DNA from: Dyadobacter soli
Lineage (GTDB): Bacteria > Bacteroidota > Bacteroidia > Cytophagales > Spirosomataceae
Length of the DNA stretch: 64,000 nt
Assembly: GCF_900101885.1 (NCBI RefSeq)
Contig: NZ_FNAN01000017.1
Span: 62,001-126,000 of the forward strand
Direction of reading: 5' to 3'
Below are positions 36,901 to 45,731 of this stretch, one piece after another; positions within the stretch are counted from its first letter, which is position 1; every line of letters begins with the position of its first letter. The notes beneath the pieces were generated by a model. It had not been told where the DNA came from and ran no database searches. It was given only the letters and a program-made list of their open reading frames with translations. A program made the translations under genes and the position numbers.

Positions 36901-38652
36901 TTATTGACCCGACGGACTTCGAAACTTACTGGGATTCTTTCCGAAAAGCTTTTTAAACTCATTGCTAAAATACCTAACACTTTCATAGCCAACCATCAAT
37001 GCTACCTCGTTGACCTGGTAAGTACCTGACTCCAGAAGCCGAAGCGCCTTTTGCATTTTGATTGTCTTCATAAAATCGTTGACCGTCATGCCTGTCAACG
37101 ATCGTACCTTGCGGTATAAAACGGAAACGCTCACGCCAACCTGAAATGCCATTTCATTGACTCCAAAATTGGGATGGGATATGTTCTCTATAACCAGGCT
37201 GCGAAGCTTATCAATGAATTCGTCGTTAGCACCTGCGATGATCCACCCGTCTGCACCCGACGAAAGCGTCCTCCCGGTGTACTCCTGAATGGCTGTCCGC
37301 GTTTTGATCAAATTTTGTATCTTCAATAATAAAATATTCGCAGCAACAGGTTGGACCAAGTAGTCATCCGCCCCCGCTTGAAGCCCCTGAACTACCTGAG
37401 GCAATACACTCTGCCCCGTCAAAAGGATAATAGGAATATGAGATGTACGCAAATCTGCTTTTAATTGGCTGCATATCTGTATACCATTTTGTTCAGGCAG
37501 TGTAACGTCACACAAAATCAGATCAGGAATATTTTCAAATGCCATTTTTAGCCCTTCAGACCCGTTTACTGCTTCCAGTACATGATAGATTTCAGAAAGC
37601 AGCTCAGACTCAACCGCTCTAAGCTCATCGTTATCTTCTATCAACAGAACAGTGAATTTTTTTCCGGACGGCCCAGAAAGCCCTGATACTTGGAGTGTTC
37701 CGACCTCAGAACTGGAGTAATCCGTAAAAACAGTTTCGCTTTTAGCGAACTGGTCACTCGAATAATGACCGGAACCGGAAAGAAACCCCACCGAAAAACG
37801 AGTTTGGCCCTCCTGCCTCTCAATACGCTGCTGGCTGGTAACACTAAGTTTGGCATTATGTAAATCGACGATCGTCTTTGAGAGAGCCAGACCAATGCCA
37901 TTCCCTTCTTTTGAATCGCCATTATTTCCCTGGAAAAATTTATCGAACATGCGGCCTATCTCTTCCCTAGAAATCCCTAAACCACTATTGGTCGCGCTGA
38001 CGGCAAGTTGTTTGCTTCCATTTTCCATCTTATGATAATCCAGCAGCTCATTCAATAGCTGAATGAGTTGCTGCGAGTTATTTCTGGCGTGGCCTAGATG
38101 GTGTTTGGCAACCTGATCATCGTCAAGTAAACGAAACGCCTTTTCGAGACGCCCTTCGATAAGCGAAAGGTGCGTGCGCGCATCGTGGGATACATTTGCA
38201 TAAAAGTCAATCTTAGCTCCATACATTTCACTGTCTTTTTTAAGGGCAGCCCTGGTCCGAAGCAATCGAATCTGCAGATAAATTAGTCCTCCACCAATCG
38301 TCATGCAACACAAGTACACAAACCATGTTTGCCACCATGAAGAAAGTACCAAGAGAAGCCCGAATAGGATCCGAGAACCTTTGCCAGTGGAGGTCCTGAT
38401 GGCAAATTGTGCTTTACTGGCAAAAAAGTATGGGTAGGCAGCAGAAGCGATGACTACCAAATTCGACTTCCTTTTACGCTGCTTTTCCCACGGACTGTCA
38501 AAGGGCACATCAATATTTGACGATCCGTCTGCGACCATACAGCGTCCTGAACTACCGTTTTCCGCTCCATGCCGTAAAATCCGGGCATCAGCCTGGTCAA
38601 ACCGTAGGCAAAAGAGGCATAGCAACAATTCGATGAAATAAGCAGATATCAA
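36901..38652 (-). CDS. Degenerate hybrid two-component regulator lacking sensor and ATP-binding region
   Basis: 583 residues, paralogous to the neighbouring regulator. The propeller sensor is missing: the first 100 residues are of doubtful coding nature and the start is uncertain. After a membrane helix (SWWQTWFVYLCCMTIGGG) the kinase retains NVSHDARTHLSLIEGRLEKA (His156) but runs from YHKMENGSKQLAVSATNSGL straight to ISREEIGRMF, so about 80 residues with the N-box are gone and DNGAGI has become TNSGLGI. The receiver (DLILCDVTLPEQNG, Asp382) and the AraC domain (MTVNDFMKTIKMQKALRLLE) look intact. The frame is open throughout, so a receiver-AraC output may still be expressed. It follows the intact copy at 116 bp in the same direction. 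Confidence 0.7.
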   Translation of the reverse strand: MISAYFIELLLCLFCLRFDQADARILRHGAENGSSGRCMVADGSSNIDVPFDSPWEKQRKRKSNLVVIASAAYPYFFASKAQFAIRTSTGKGSRILFGLLLVLSSWWQTWFVYLCCMTIGGGLIYLQIRLLRTRAALKKDSEMYGAKIDFYANVSHDARTHLSLIEGRLEKAFRLLDDDQVAKHHLGHARNNSQQLIQLLNELLDYHKMENGSKQLAVSATNSGLGISREEIGRMFDKFFQGNNGDSKEGNGIGLALSKTIVDLHNAKLSVTSQQRIERQEGQTRFSVGFLSGSGHYSSDQFAKSETVFTDYSSSEVGTLQVSGLSGPSGKKFTVLLIEDNDELRAVESELLSEIYHVLEAVNGSEGLKMAFENIPDLILCDVTLPEQNGIQICSQLKADLRTSHIPIILLTGQSVLPQVVQGLQAGADDYLVQPVAANILLLKIQNLIKTRTAIQEYTGRTLSSGADGWIIAGANDEFIDKLRSLVIENISHPNFGVNEMAFQVGVSVSVLYRKVRSLTGMTVNDFMKTIKMQKALRLLESGTYQVNEVALMVGYESVRYFSNEFKKLFGKNPSKFRSPSGQ

Positions 38653-38773
38653 GGTAAACGGGCGGCTGGTTTGTCGAAATTATTCTCTTGTAACTGAGGC
38701 ACGACAAACTTAAATACCTCGAATCAATTTGCACTAGGGCCACACGGGGCAAGGTCAGTTATACAAGAAATAT

Positions 38774-38791
38774 GCACAAAATTGACAAGAT
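38774..38791 (+). repeat. 18-bp direct repeat, copy 1
   Basis: GCACAAAATTGACAAGAT. Copies 2 and 3 at 39056 and 39887 differ at a few positions; all are on the same strand. Confidence 0.6.
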
Positions 38792-39055
38792 AATAACTAA
38801 GAGTCGGTGGTATAACGTGCCTGTGGCAAGCAGTCAGATATAGCATCAGCAGTTCCTTTTTGACATTTCTTCTAGTGTTCGGGGCATACAATTTTCTACA
38901 TATTTGGGATCGAATAAAGTTTACACTAACGAATCTTCGAATCGACGTGAGTTTCTTCCATTGATCCGGCACATGTGGTGAACTTGATAGCTTTCCCTAA
39001 AAAGTTTCCAAAACCATCCCAAAGAGTCTAGAAAAGAACTGCTGATAATATAAGA

Positions 39056-39073
39056 GCACAAGATTGACAATAT
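39056..39073 (+). repeat. 18-bp direct repeat, copy 2
   Basis: GCACAAGATTGACAATAT, 74 bp before the LuxR-type start codon. Confidence 0.6.
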
Positions 39074-39146
39074 TTCAATACTTCTCTTTCCAGCGAAATA
39101 GAAATATTGCGACGCCAAGTGTCACAAGACTAAATGTATTCTTAAG

Positions 39147-39827
39147 ATGAAAGCATCACCTGTTTACCTCAACGTAGACTTAATAGCTATTGTTGATCCT
39201 CGCCCTATATTCAAAAGGGGTCTGAGGCAAATTTTATCTCAAACTCGTAAATCATTAGAGGTGATAGAAGCGTCCAGCTGCCAGGAGCTGGAAAGAAAAT
39301 ATGCCGAATACGCCCCAGAAATCATCTTTTTCTCGGGTGCAGGCCACTCGGACCTGCAAATTATCGACCTGGCTAGTTGTTTAAGACGATATAGCCCGCT
39401 CGCAGGGATAGCCGTTTATGATAACCGTCCGTCCCTGGACTTTTTGATCACCTTCTTTCAGGACAGCATTGGTGGATACCTACCAGAAGATTTCGATGAA
39501 CGTGACCTTGATATGTGTATCAATTCGCTTGCCGCAGGGCTACATTATGTTAATAGCGAAGTTGCGTATCGGCTCATCACCCACAAAATGCCCAGTCAAA
39601 AGCAACCGCGAACAACAACGCTTTCAGGACTGGAAAGAAAAGTAGCAGCCTTTCTGATAAGAGGAATGACAACCTCTGAAATTGCCCATACGCTGGATCG
39701 GAGAAGCTCGACGATAAGTACTGTAAAATCGAATATTTACAGAAAGACCAATGTTCATAACATTATAGACTTGGCTACGACCCTCAAAAAGCGAGGAACT
39801 CCGCTTGAAATCCCCGGAGAAGCCTGA
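39147..39827 (+). CDS. LuxR-family regulator with pseudo-receiver domain
   Basis: 226 residues. The N-terminal half follows the receiver fold (LIAIVDPRPIFKRGLRQIL, AGIAVYDNRPSLDFLITFFQ, DSIGGYLPEDFDERDL), but the phosphorylation site, normally an Asp after strand 3, reads PEIIFFSGAG. It therefore cannot be switched by phosphate in the usual way. The output domain is an intact LuxR helix-turn-helix (LSGLERKVAAFLIRGMTTSE, RRSSTISTVKSNIYRKTNV). Such proteins dimerise without phosphorylation or bind a ligand. Three copies of an 18-bp repeat surround the gene and may be its operator. Likely transcribed alone. Confidence 0.85.
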   Translation: MKASPVYLNVDLIAIVDPRPIFKRGLRQILSQTRKSLEVIEASSCQELERKYAEYAPEIIFFSGAGHSDLQIIDLASCLRRYSPLAGIAVYDNRPSLDFLITFFQDSIGGYLPEDFDERDLDMCINSLAAGLHYVNSEVAYRLITHKMPSQKQPRTTTLSGLERKVAAFLIRGMTTSEIAHTLDRRSSTISTVKSNIYRKTNVHNIIDLATTLKKRGTPLEIPGEA

Positions 39828-39886
39828 CCACCGCAGCTGCCCGGATTACGGAAATTAATCTAAAAAACTACTTTGATTAAATAACC

Positions 39887-39904
39887 GCACATAATTGACA
39901 AGAT
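39887..39904 (+). repeat. 18-bp direct repeat, copy 3
   Basis: GCACATAATTGACAAGAT, 60 bp after the LuxR-type stop codon and about 560 bp before the large T9SS gene. A related ATTTGACAAAAT lies near 39964. Confidence 0.6.
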
Positions 39905-40180
39905 TAGTGCACACTGTTTACCAGCAATATCAAAATATTTGTAAGCAATTCGTGTAAAACTTATTTGACAAAATAAACTATGTTGATACAAATCAAACTT
40001 GCTGGAATCACCACAATTGAATTGCGGAATTCATCATGAATTTAACTTGTGTGGCTACGACATAACCCGAACCTCCTTTTTCCGGAAACAAAGAGTTCCT
40101 GTTACTAACTACGTATATAGAAAGCCGTTTGTTCTATATATGAAGATATTTTGCCCTTGTTTTTCGCTATATACACTTGA

Positions 40181-40450
40181 CACCGCCGAACGAACTTTCG
40201 TCTGCGTTGCGGAACGGATGCCTCGGGGTCTGGGTCGGGTCCGTCCGGCATCAAGTATGGACAACATGGTCGGACCGGCACGGTAAACAACACTTTTGGT
40301 GCCGGTAACGCCAATCATGCAAACAGTACCCTTTTGACTTCACAATCCAAATTAGGAAACGGTCTGGTAAGCGAAGTGATAGCTTATGAGCACGATCTGG
40401 CCCAAGCCGAAAAATTAGGATCAGGCAGGGAGACGCTAAATTTTATTCAA
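40181..40450 (+). pseudogene. Fragment of a LamG/surface-protein gene
   Basis: An open frame runs from after a TGA at 40178 and reads a coding-like fragment: a glycine-serine-rich part (GTDASGSGSGPSGIKYG), NNTFGAGNANHANSTLL, and then GLVSEVIAYEHDLAQAEKLG. The last element matches in kind the G(E)I(I)VY..(N)L(S)..(D)RNKVDSYLA element of the next gene, which ends each LamG-like module. It has no start codon, signal or sorting domain and sits 20 bp before the true gene in another frame, so it is a truncated remnant of a related gene. Confidence 0.45.
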
Positions 40451-40469
40451 CAATTGAATCAACTTTTTT

Positions 40470-43400
40470 ATGAAACGAAATGTACAATTTGCCGCCATCG
40501 CGCTCGCCTCTGCGATGCTTTCGTGCTTTGGTGCGCGCGCGCAGACACCTGCACCTGGTGGCGTTGCTACCGGCTTAACCCAATGGTATAGGGCCGATGA
40601 GGGTGTAGTTTCCGGTGGTGATGGCACCAACGTTACTTCCTGGACCGATTTTGCCGGAGGGACTGTTTCTGCTCAAATAGGAACTGCACCCCGGCCGTTT
40701 TTTAAAGCAGGTGCTACGAATTACCTTAATTTTAACCCTGGGGTTAACTTTACCGCAGTTCAGCAAATGTTGGGTAACATCGCTACCCAAACCCTTTCCA
40801 ATACCTCCTTCGATATTTTCACCTTAACGAAAGAGGGAATGACAGGTACCCGGTTCTTCAATATCGGGATGAACAATACGGCTATGAATGGGACCAACTG
40901 GGACCAGCCAGGTTTGTATGTCGACGGGAGAATAGGAAGCAGAAACAGCACCGGTGGAGCTTTGACTATCAGTAATCCAGGCAATATCGATTTCTCTGCC
41001 AATACGCCAAGTATTATGTACCACACTTTTACCAATACAACCATCATGAAGGGGGTAAATGGTGATGCCTTGGGTTCGGTACTAAATGTTTCTGCAAGGG
41101 GCCAGTCTACCGGCGGACATATCTTCGGGGCCAATAACGGCTCAAACCCTCCCGGGGGAGATGATGGAGGCTTTACCGGTCATATCGGAGAGATAATCGT
41201 TTATGGCAACGGCAATTTATCTGCTACCGACAGGAACAAAGTGGATTCGTATTTGGCGTTGAAATATGGTATCACCCTGCCCGCCAATGTGAATTATTTG
41301 AATTCTGACGGAACCATTATCTGGAATACCGCAGCGAATAGCACTTATCACAATAATGTGGCGGGAATCATTAATGATGAGGCCTCTGCGCTCAATCAAA
41401 AGCAGAGTATAAGTGTCAACGCAGGAAAGCAAGTTATCATCAGTACGATTGGTTTGGCGAACACAAATGTTGCCAATATAACTCCACTTTCTGATGGGCA
41501 GTCTCTGGTATGGGGCGACAACGGGCTTGTCAAAGCGCCAGCGGTCGCCTTTCCCGGAGCGGGCACCAATTTCCGGTTTGCTGCTATCTGGAAAGCTCAA
41601 AACTCTGCCAGTGCAGGTACTGTTCGAGTAGCGTGGCCCGCTGGACTTACAAATCTGAAACTAATCCAGAGCGCTGATGAAACTATCGACGGCTCTGATG
41701 TTAGCACTGATATGAGCGCGAACACCCAAGTCGTCAACGGCGTTTCCTACAACTATGCAGACGTGACTTTGGCCGACGGGGAGTTTTTTACCTTTGCGGC
41801 TTTCGTACAGGCACCGGGCGGGGTCGCAGCAAACCTTCTGATGTGGCACAAGGCTAATGACGGGGTCCCCACGGCCGGCGCTAAAAACGTTTGGAAAGAT
41901 ATGTCCGTTAATGGAAGGGATGTCGCCCAGAATAACAATGCGGACAATCAGCCCAGCCTGGTGACGGATGCAACCCATGCGGCCGACAGCAAAAACTATT
42001 CTTTTAACTTCAACCCTTTCTATTATTTTGACGGCTCTAACGACTTTTTCTATCGCGAAAATGATGCCTATTTCCCTTCGCCTACCAGCCCGGGCTCGAC
42101 CTATGGAATTATGCATAATTCCGCATCAGGAGGCTGGCGCACACCGTATGGGTGGGGCGATGATGATCCGAACTTGAACCGTAATGGCGACAATTATTAT
42201 TTGTTTAGAGATAACGGAGACGTTATCAATCAGAACCTGGGGCTGAATACGACGCCGGCTCACCTGGCAGGCATGTCCTGGAAAGGCAGCGGAGCGGCTA
42301 ATAACGGCATGTACCTTAATTTGAACGGCAGGATTTACAGCAGTGCCAATACGAATATCGGCAACATCAACAATGCCGAAAATTTCGCGATAGGCTCGGA
42401 AGGCGTAGGGCTTACCGGCAACGGGAATGAAGCTTTTCAAGGCGGGGTTTCAGAAGTATTTGCATACAGTACCGATCATCAGAACTCCGCCGGAGATGAA
42501 AAGCAGCGGATCAATTCCTACCTCGCAATCAAATACGGCATTACGCTAAGCAACGATGCAGGCACGGGTACCGCCAACTATCTGAGCAGTAAGTCGGTGG
42601 TGATCTGGGATACCACCGCGAATACTGGCTATAACAGCAACATCGCCGGTATCGCCAAAGACGATAACAGCGCATTACACCAGAAGCAGTCTTTCAGCAA
42701 CAATGCTGGCCAGCAGGTAATTATAGGAACCAATGGATTGGGTAATACCAATGAAGCCAATGCGGTTGGACTGAATGACGGTCAGTTTTTGATCTGGGGT
42801 GATAACGGCCTAGCCAAGGCTCCGGGTAACTACAATGCCGGACTCGGCAATGGAGTCAATGTGCTTTTCAAAGCCATCTGGAAAGCACAAAATACTGATG
42901 GTGTTGGTACTGTGCGAATTGCATGGCCTGACGGTTTGAATAACCTTACCCTTGTGCAAAGTGGGGATGAAACCTTCGACGGATCCGATATTTTTACACC
43001 GATGGCATCCAACAGCCAGACTATTAATGGCATAACTTACAATTACGCGGATGTTACTTTGTCTAATGGTCAATATTTTACCTTTGCCACTTTGGTCGAG
43101 CATGCACCGGGTGGTGTGTTCGCGGGTTTGTCACTTTGGTACCGCGCAGATATCGATGCGGCTAATACAGGCGATGCGACGGATATAACGTCATGGAGGG
43201 ATTATGCATCAGGCGTAGTTTCGGCGCAACTCGGAACCGCCGCTCTTCCCAAGTTCAAGACAGGGGCTACTGACTATTTCAACTTTAACCCTGGTGTCAA
43301 TTTCACTTCGGCCAATCAAACCCTTGGCAACATCACGGTTCCTACCGTTTCATCACAGGCGTATGATGTTTTCACGGCTACTAAGGAAGGGTTGGCGCCA

Positions 43401-45494
43401 GGAGGTAACGGCAGGGTATTTAGCGTATTGGTAAACAATACCGACCTTGCAGGAGATATCGACTACTGGGATGGCATTGGCATCATGGCCGATAACCGGA
43501 TCGAGCGGATGAATACTGCTTATAACTTCCGGTACCTGGCAAATCCGGGGAACATTAACTGGTCTGCCAATAGCCCTAGTATTATGTACAATACGTTCAC
43601 CAATACGACGGTATCCAAAGGATTGAACGGAGCTGCAAACGGTACGACTGCTACGCATACGGCTATTGGAACACTTACCGGCGGACACGCTATTGGCACA
43701 ACGCAGTTTTCGGGCAATGGCAGCGATAACGCAGGATTTACGGGTAATATCGGCGAAGTTGTGGTTTATGGTGGGGGTAACATTACTGCTGCTGAGAGAA
43801 ATAAAGTCGATTCTTACCTAGCCGTCAAATATGGTGTTACGCTTAGCAACACTAACAATTACATTACATCTGCCGGAGACACCGTATGGTATGCTTCTTC
43901 CAGCGCGTCATTTTATAACAATGTGGCAGGTTTAGGTAGAGATAATATCTCGGCATTGCACCAGAAACAAAGCCGCAGCCAACACGCCAATACTAACAAT
44001 CAGGTTACTATCGGGCTCGGCGAAATTGCTGCCACCAACGCAACTAACCCCGGCACAATCGCCGACGGCCAGTTCTTGGTCTGGGGTGATAATGGCCAAA
44101 CGCAGGCGATGACCAACAACAGCAGCAGTTACTTCGCCTTCACATACAACGGAAGCTTGGACAACGGTCGCATGACGAAACGCGCATGGAAAGTCCAGAA
44201 CACAGCGATGGGACAAGAAGTGCTGATCCGGTTCCCTCAGGCCTCGGTAGGAAATACGACTTTCCTTGATGAAGGCTGCAGTCAGTTTGTATTGATTCTG
44301 GCGGACGACGCGGGATTCACTACCAATGAATATGTGGTGCCGTTAACGTCTAACGGGACAGATTACGAAGCAAAACATACATTCCCCGCAGGAGTTAGCT
44401 ATTTCACTTTCGGCAAAGTAAACGGGTGGGCCCCAGGTGTTGTTCAGCTCCCTGCCACAATAACCTCGGCGCCGGATTTCTCCACCTGTGCTTCCAACAG
44501 CTGGTACTATGCTAAGCAAACAACGAGCACTGACAAATACTTAGCGATTCAAGGCATGACAGTCACTCAGTTGGGCAATTTGGATGTAGTCATAGACCCC
44601 GTCGGAGCGGAATTTAATGGTACAATCCATACCAAATTAATGCCGCGTGTCGCCACGGCAACCGATACGGGAGCAGGCACCTACACGGGCGTGAAAGTAA
44701 GGGTTTATTATAGCCAGGCAGAAATGGACGCAACCACCGTCAGTGGGGCGCAGAAAAGTGCCTGGTTCAAATTTGAAGGTGATGCCAACGCGGTGCGTGC
44801 CGACATCAATGCCGACGGACTTTTGAACCCGGAAAAAGCGATCGAGCTTGTTCCAAGCAGTAGTGGCGTAGAGGACGGTATCAAATACGTAGAATTTGAT
44901 AATATCACCTCATTCTCTTCATTCGTCTACGTTTCCACGACGAACGAAACGGCGCTTCCTGTAACGCTCGTCCGCTTTGACGCGGTCAGAAAAGGCAACT
45001 CGGCGTTGCTGTCCTGGAATACCTCGGAAGAATCGGCCAACGAGGGATTTGAAATCCAGCGCGGCGCCTTAGGCACTAGCTGGCAGACTATCGGCTTCGT
45101 GAACGGGCAAACCAAAGACGGTAACAGCAACGCACTGCTGCATTACACCTTCTCGGATGAGACCCCGATGGCAGGCAAGAACTACTACCGCCTCAAACAA
45201 GTGGACTGGAACGGCAGTTCTCATCTCAGCCGGATAGCTGTGCTTGACTTCTCGGCAGACGGTAGAGGCCTGGTGCTGTATCCTAACCCGGTTGCCGCCG
45301 GGGCACTTACCCTGGACTTGCCCGAAAGCGGAATGCTTGAGGTGAAGATTTATAATCTCTTTGGCACCCAGGTGAAGGCTTACAAACAAAGCAGCCGCGT
45401 GCTGGATTTGAAAGGGCTTCCATCAGGCAAATACGTTGTCAAAATAGTTTCCAGCAATGGTCGGATTTATGAAAAGACTTTCATTATTCCGTAA
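40470..45494 (+). CDS. Large T9SS surface protein with three LamG-like modules
   Basis: 1674 residues. Signal peptide FAAIALASAMLSCFGARAQ. Three modules start near residues 29, 450 and 878, each opening with GGV followed by a hydrophobic (L/W)xWYRAD or (L)MWHKAND, and closing in the element (D)RNKVDSYLA(L/V)KYG and a VIWDTTANTxYNxNIAGI part. Modules of this type (LamG-like and DUF8202 in databases) may bind carbohydrate. The end has the shared LPVTLVRFDAVRKGNSALLS module and a T9SS sorting domain (VLYPNPVAAGALTLDLPESG ... KYVVKIVSSNGRIY). Cell-surface adhesin or binding protein; ligand unknown. Modules 1 and 3 are closer to each other than to 2. Confidence 0.9.
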   Translation: MKRNVQFAAIALASAMLSCFGARAQTPAPGGVATGLTQWYRADEGVVSGGDGTNVTSWTDFAGGTVSAQIGTAPRPFFKAGATNYLNFNPGVNFTAVQQMLGNIATQTLSNTSFDIFTLTKEGMTGTRFFNIGMNNTAMNGTNWDQPGLYVDGRIGSRNSTGGALTISNPGNIDFSANTPSIMYHTFTNTTIMKGVNGDALGSVLNVSARGQSTGGHIFGANNGSNPPGGDDGGFTGHIGEIIVYGNGNLSATDRNKVDSYLALKYGITLPANVNYLNSDGTIIWNTAANSTYHNNVAGIINDEASALNQKQSISVNAGKQVIISTIGLANTNVANITPLSDGQSLVWGDNGLVKAPAVAFPGAGTNFRFAAIWKAQNSASAGTVRVAWPAGLTNLKLIQSADETIDGSDVSTDMSANTQVVNGVSYNYADVTLADGEFFTFAAFVQAPGGVAANLLMWHKANDGVPTAGAKNVWKDMSVNGRDVAQNNNADNQPSLVTDATHAADSKNYSFNFNPFYYFDGSNDFFYRENDAYFPSPTSPGSTYGIMHNSASGGWRTPYGWGDDDPNLNRNGDNYYLFRDNGDVINQNLGLNTTPAHLAGMSWKGSGAANNGMYLNLNGRIYSSANTNIGNINNAENFAIGSEGVGLTGNGNEAFQGGVSEVFAYSTDHQNSAGDEKQRINSYLAIKYGITLSNDAGTGTANYLSSKSVVIWDTTANTGYNSNIAGIAKDDNSALHQKQSFSNNAGQQVIIGTNGLGNTNEANAVGLNDGQFLIWGDNGLAKAPGNYNAGLGNGVNVLFKAIWKAQNTDGVGTVRIAWPDGLNNLTLVQSGDETFDGSDIFTPMASNSQTINGITYNYADVTLSNGQYFTFATLVEHAPGGVFAGLSLWYRADIDAANTGDATDITSWRDYASGVVSAQLGTAALPKFKTGATDYFNFNPGVNFTSANQTLGNITVPTVSSQAYDVFTATKEGLAPGGNGRVFSVLVNNTDLAGDIDYWDGIGIMADNRIERMNTAYNFRYLANPGNINWSANSPSIMYNTFTNTTVSKGLNGAANGTTATHTAIGTLTGGHAIGTTQFSGNGSDNAGFTGNIGEVVVYGGGNITAAERNKVDSYLAVKYGVTLSNTNNYITSAGDTVWYASSSASFYNNVAGLGRDNISALHQKQSRSQHANTNNQVTIGLGEIAATNATNPGTIADGQFLVWGDNGQTQAMTNNSSSYFAFTYNGSLDNGRMTKRAWKVQNTAMGQEVLIRFPQASVGNTTFLDEGCSQFVLILADDAGFTTNEYVVPLTSNGTDYEAKHTFPAGVSYFTFGKVNGWAPGVVQLPATITSAPDFSTCASNSWYYAKQTTSTDKYLAIQGMTVTQLGNLDVVIDPVGAEFNGTIHTKLMPRVATATDTGAGTYTGVKVRVYYSQAEMDATTVSGAQKSAWFKFEGDANAVRADINADGLLNPEKAIELVPSSSGVEDGIKYVEFDNITSFSSFVYVSTTNETALPVTLVRFDAVRKGNSALLSWNTSEESANEGFEIQRGALGTSWQTIGFVNGQTKDGNSNALLHYTFSDETPMAGKNYYRLKQVDWNGSSHLSRIAVLDFSADGRGLVLYPNPVAAGALTLDLPESGMLEVKIYNLFGTQVKAYKQSSRVLDLKGLPSGKYVVKIVSSNGRIYEKTFIIP

Positions 45495-45514
45495 GACAAT
45501 GCGCTAATGTAGAA

Positions 45515-45556
45515 AACTCTGGTAGCCGTCACCACCGTGTGATTGCTGCCAGGGTT
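45515..45556 (+). terminator. Hairpin after the large T9SS gene
   Basis: 12-bp stem AACTCTGGTAGC / GCTGCCAGGGTT (two G-U pairs), 18-nt loop, 20 bp after the stop codon. No strong T-run follows. Confidence 0.55.
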
Positions 45557-45731
45557 TCAATGCTTTCGGGGCACAGGCCAATAGATCCTTCATGTTAACA
45601 CTTGTCTGTCGCGGTGTTTCACTTTTTACAGCGAGATTGGCGATGATGCTGCCGCCCTGTCATAACCTATCAAGGGGCCTGGGCGAGCACTATCGCCACT
45701 TACATATACACTTCACTTAATTTTTGTCGCA

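Larger units (their letters stand above)
38653..39146. other. Regulatory-looking gap with two 18-bp repeats
   Basis: 494 bp without a gene, AT-rich, upstream of the LuxR-type gene. It holds two copies of a direct repeat described separately. Confidence 0.5.
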
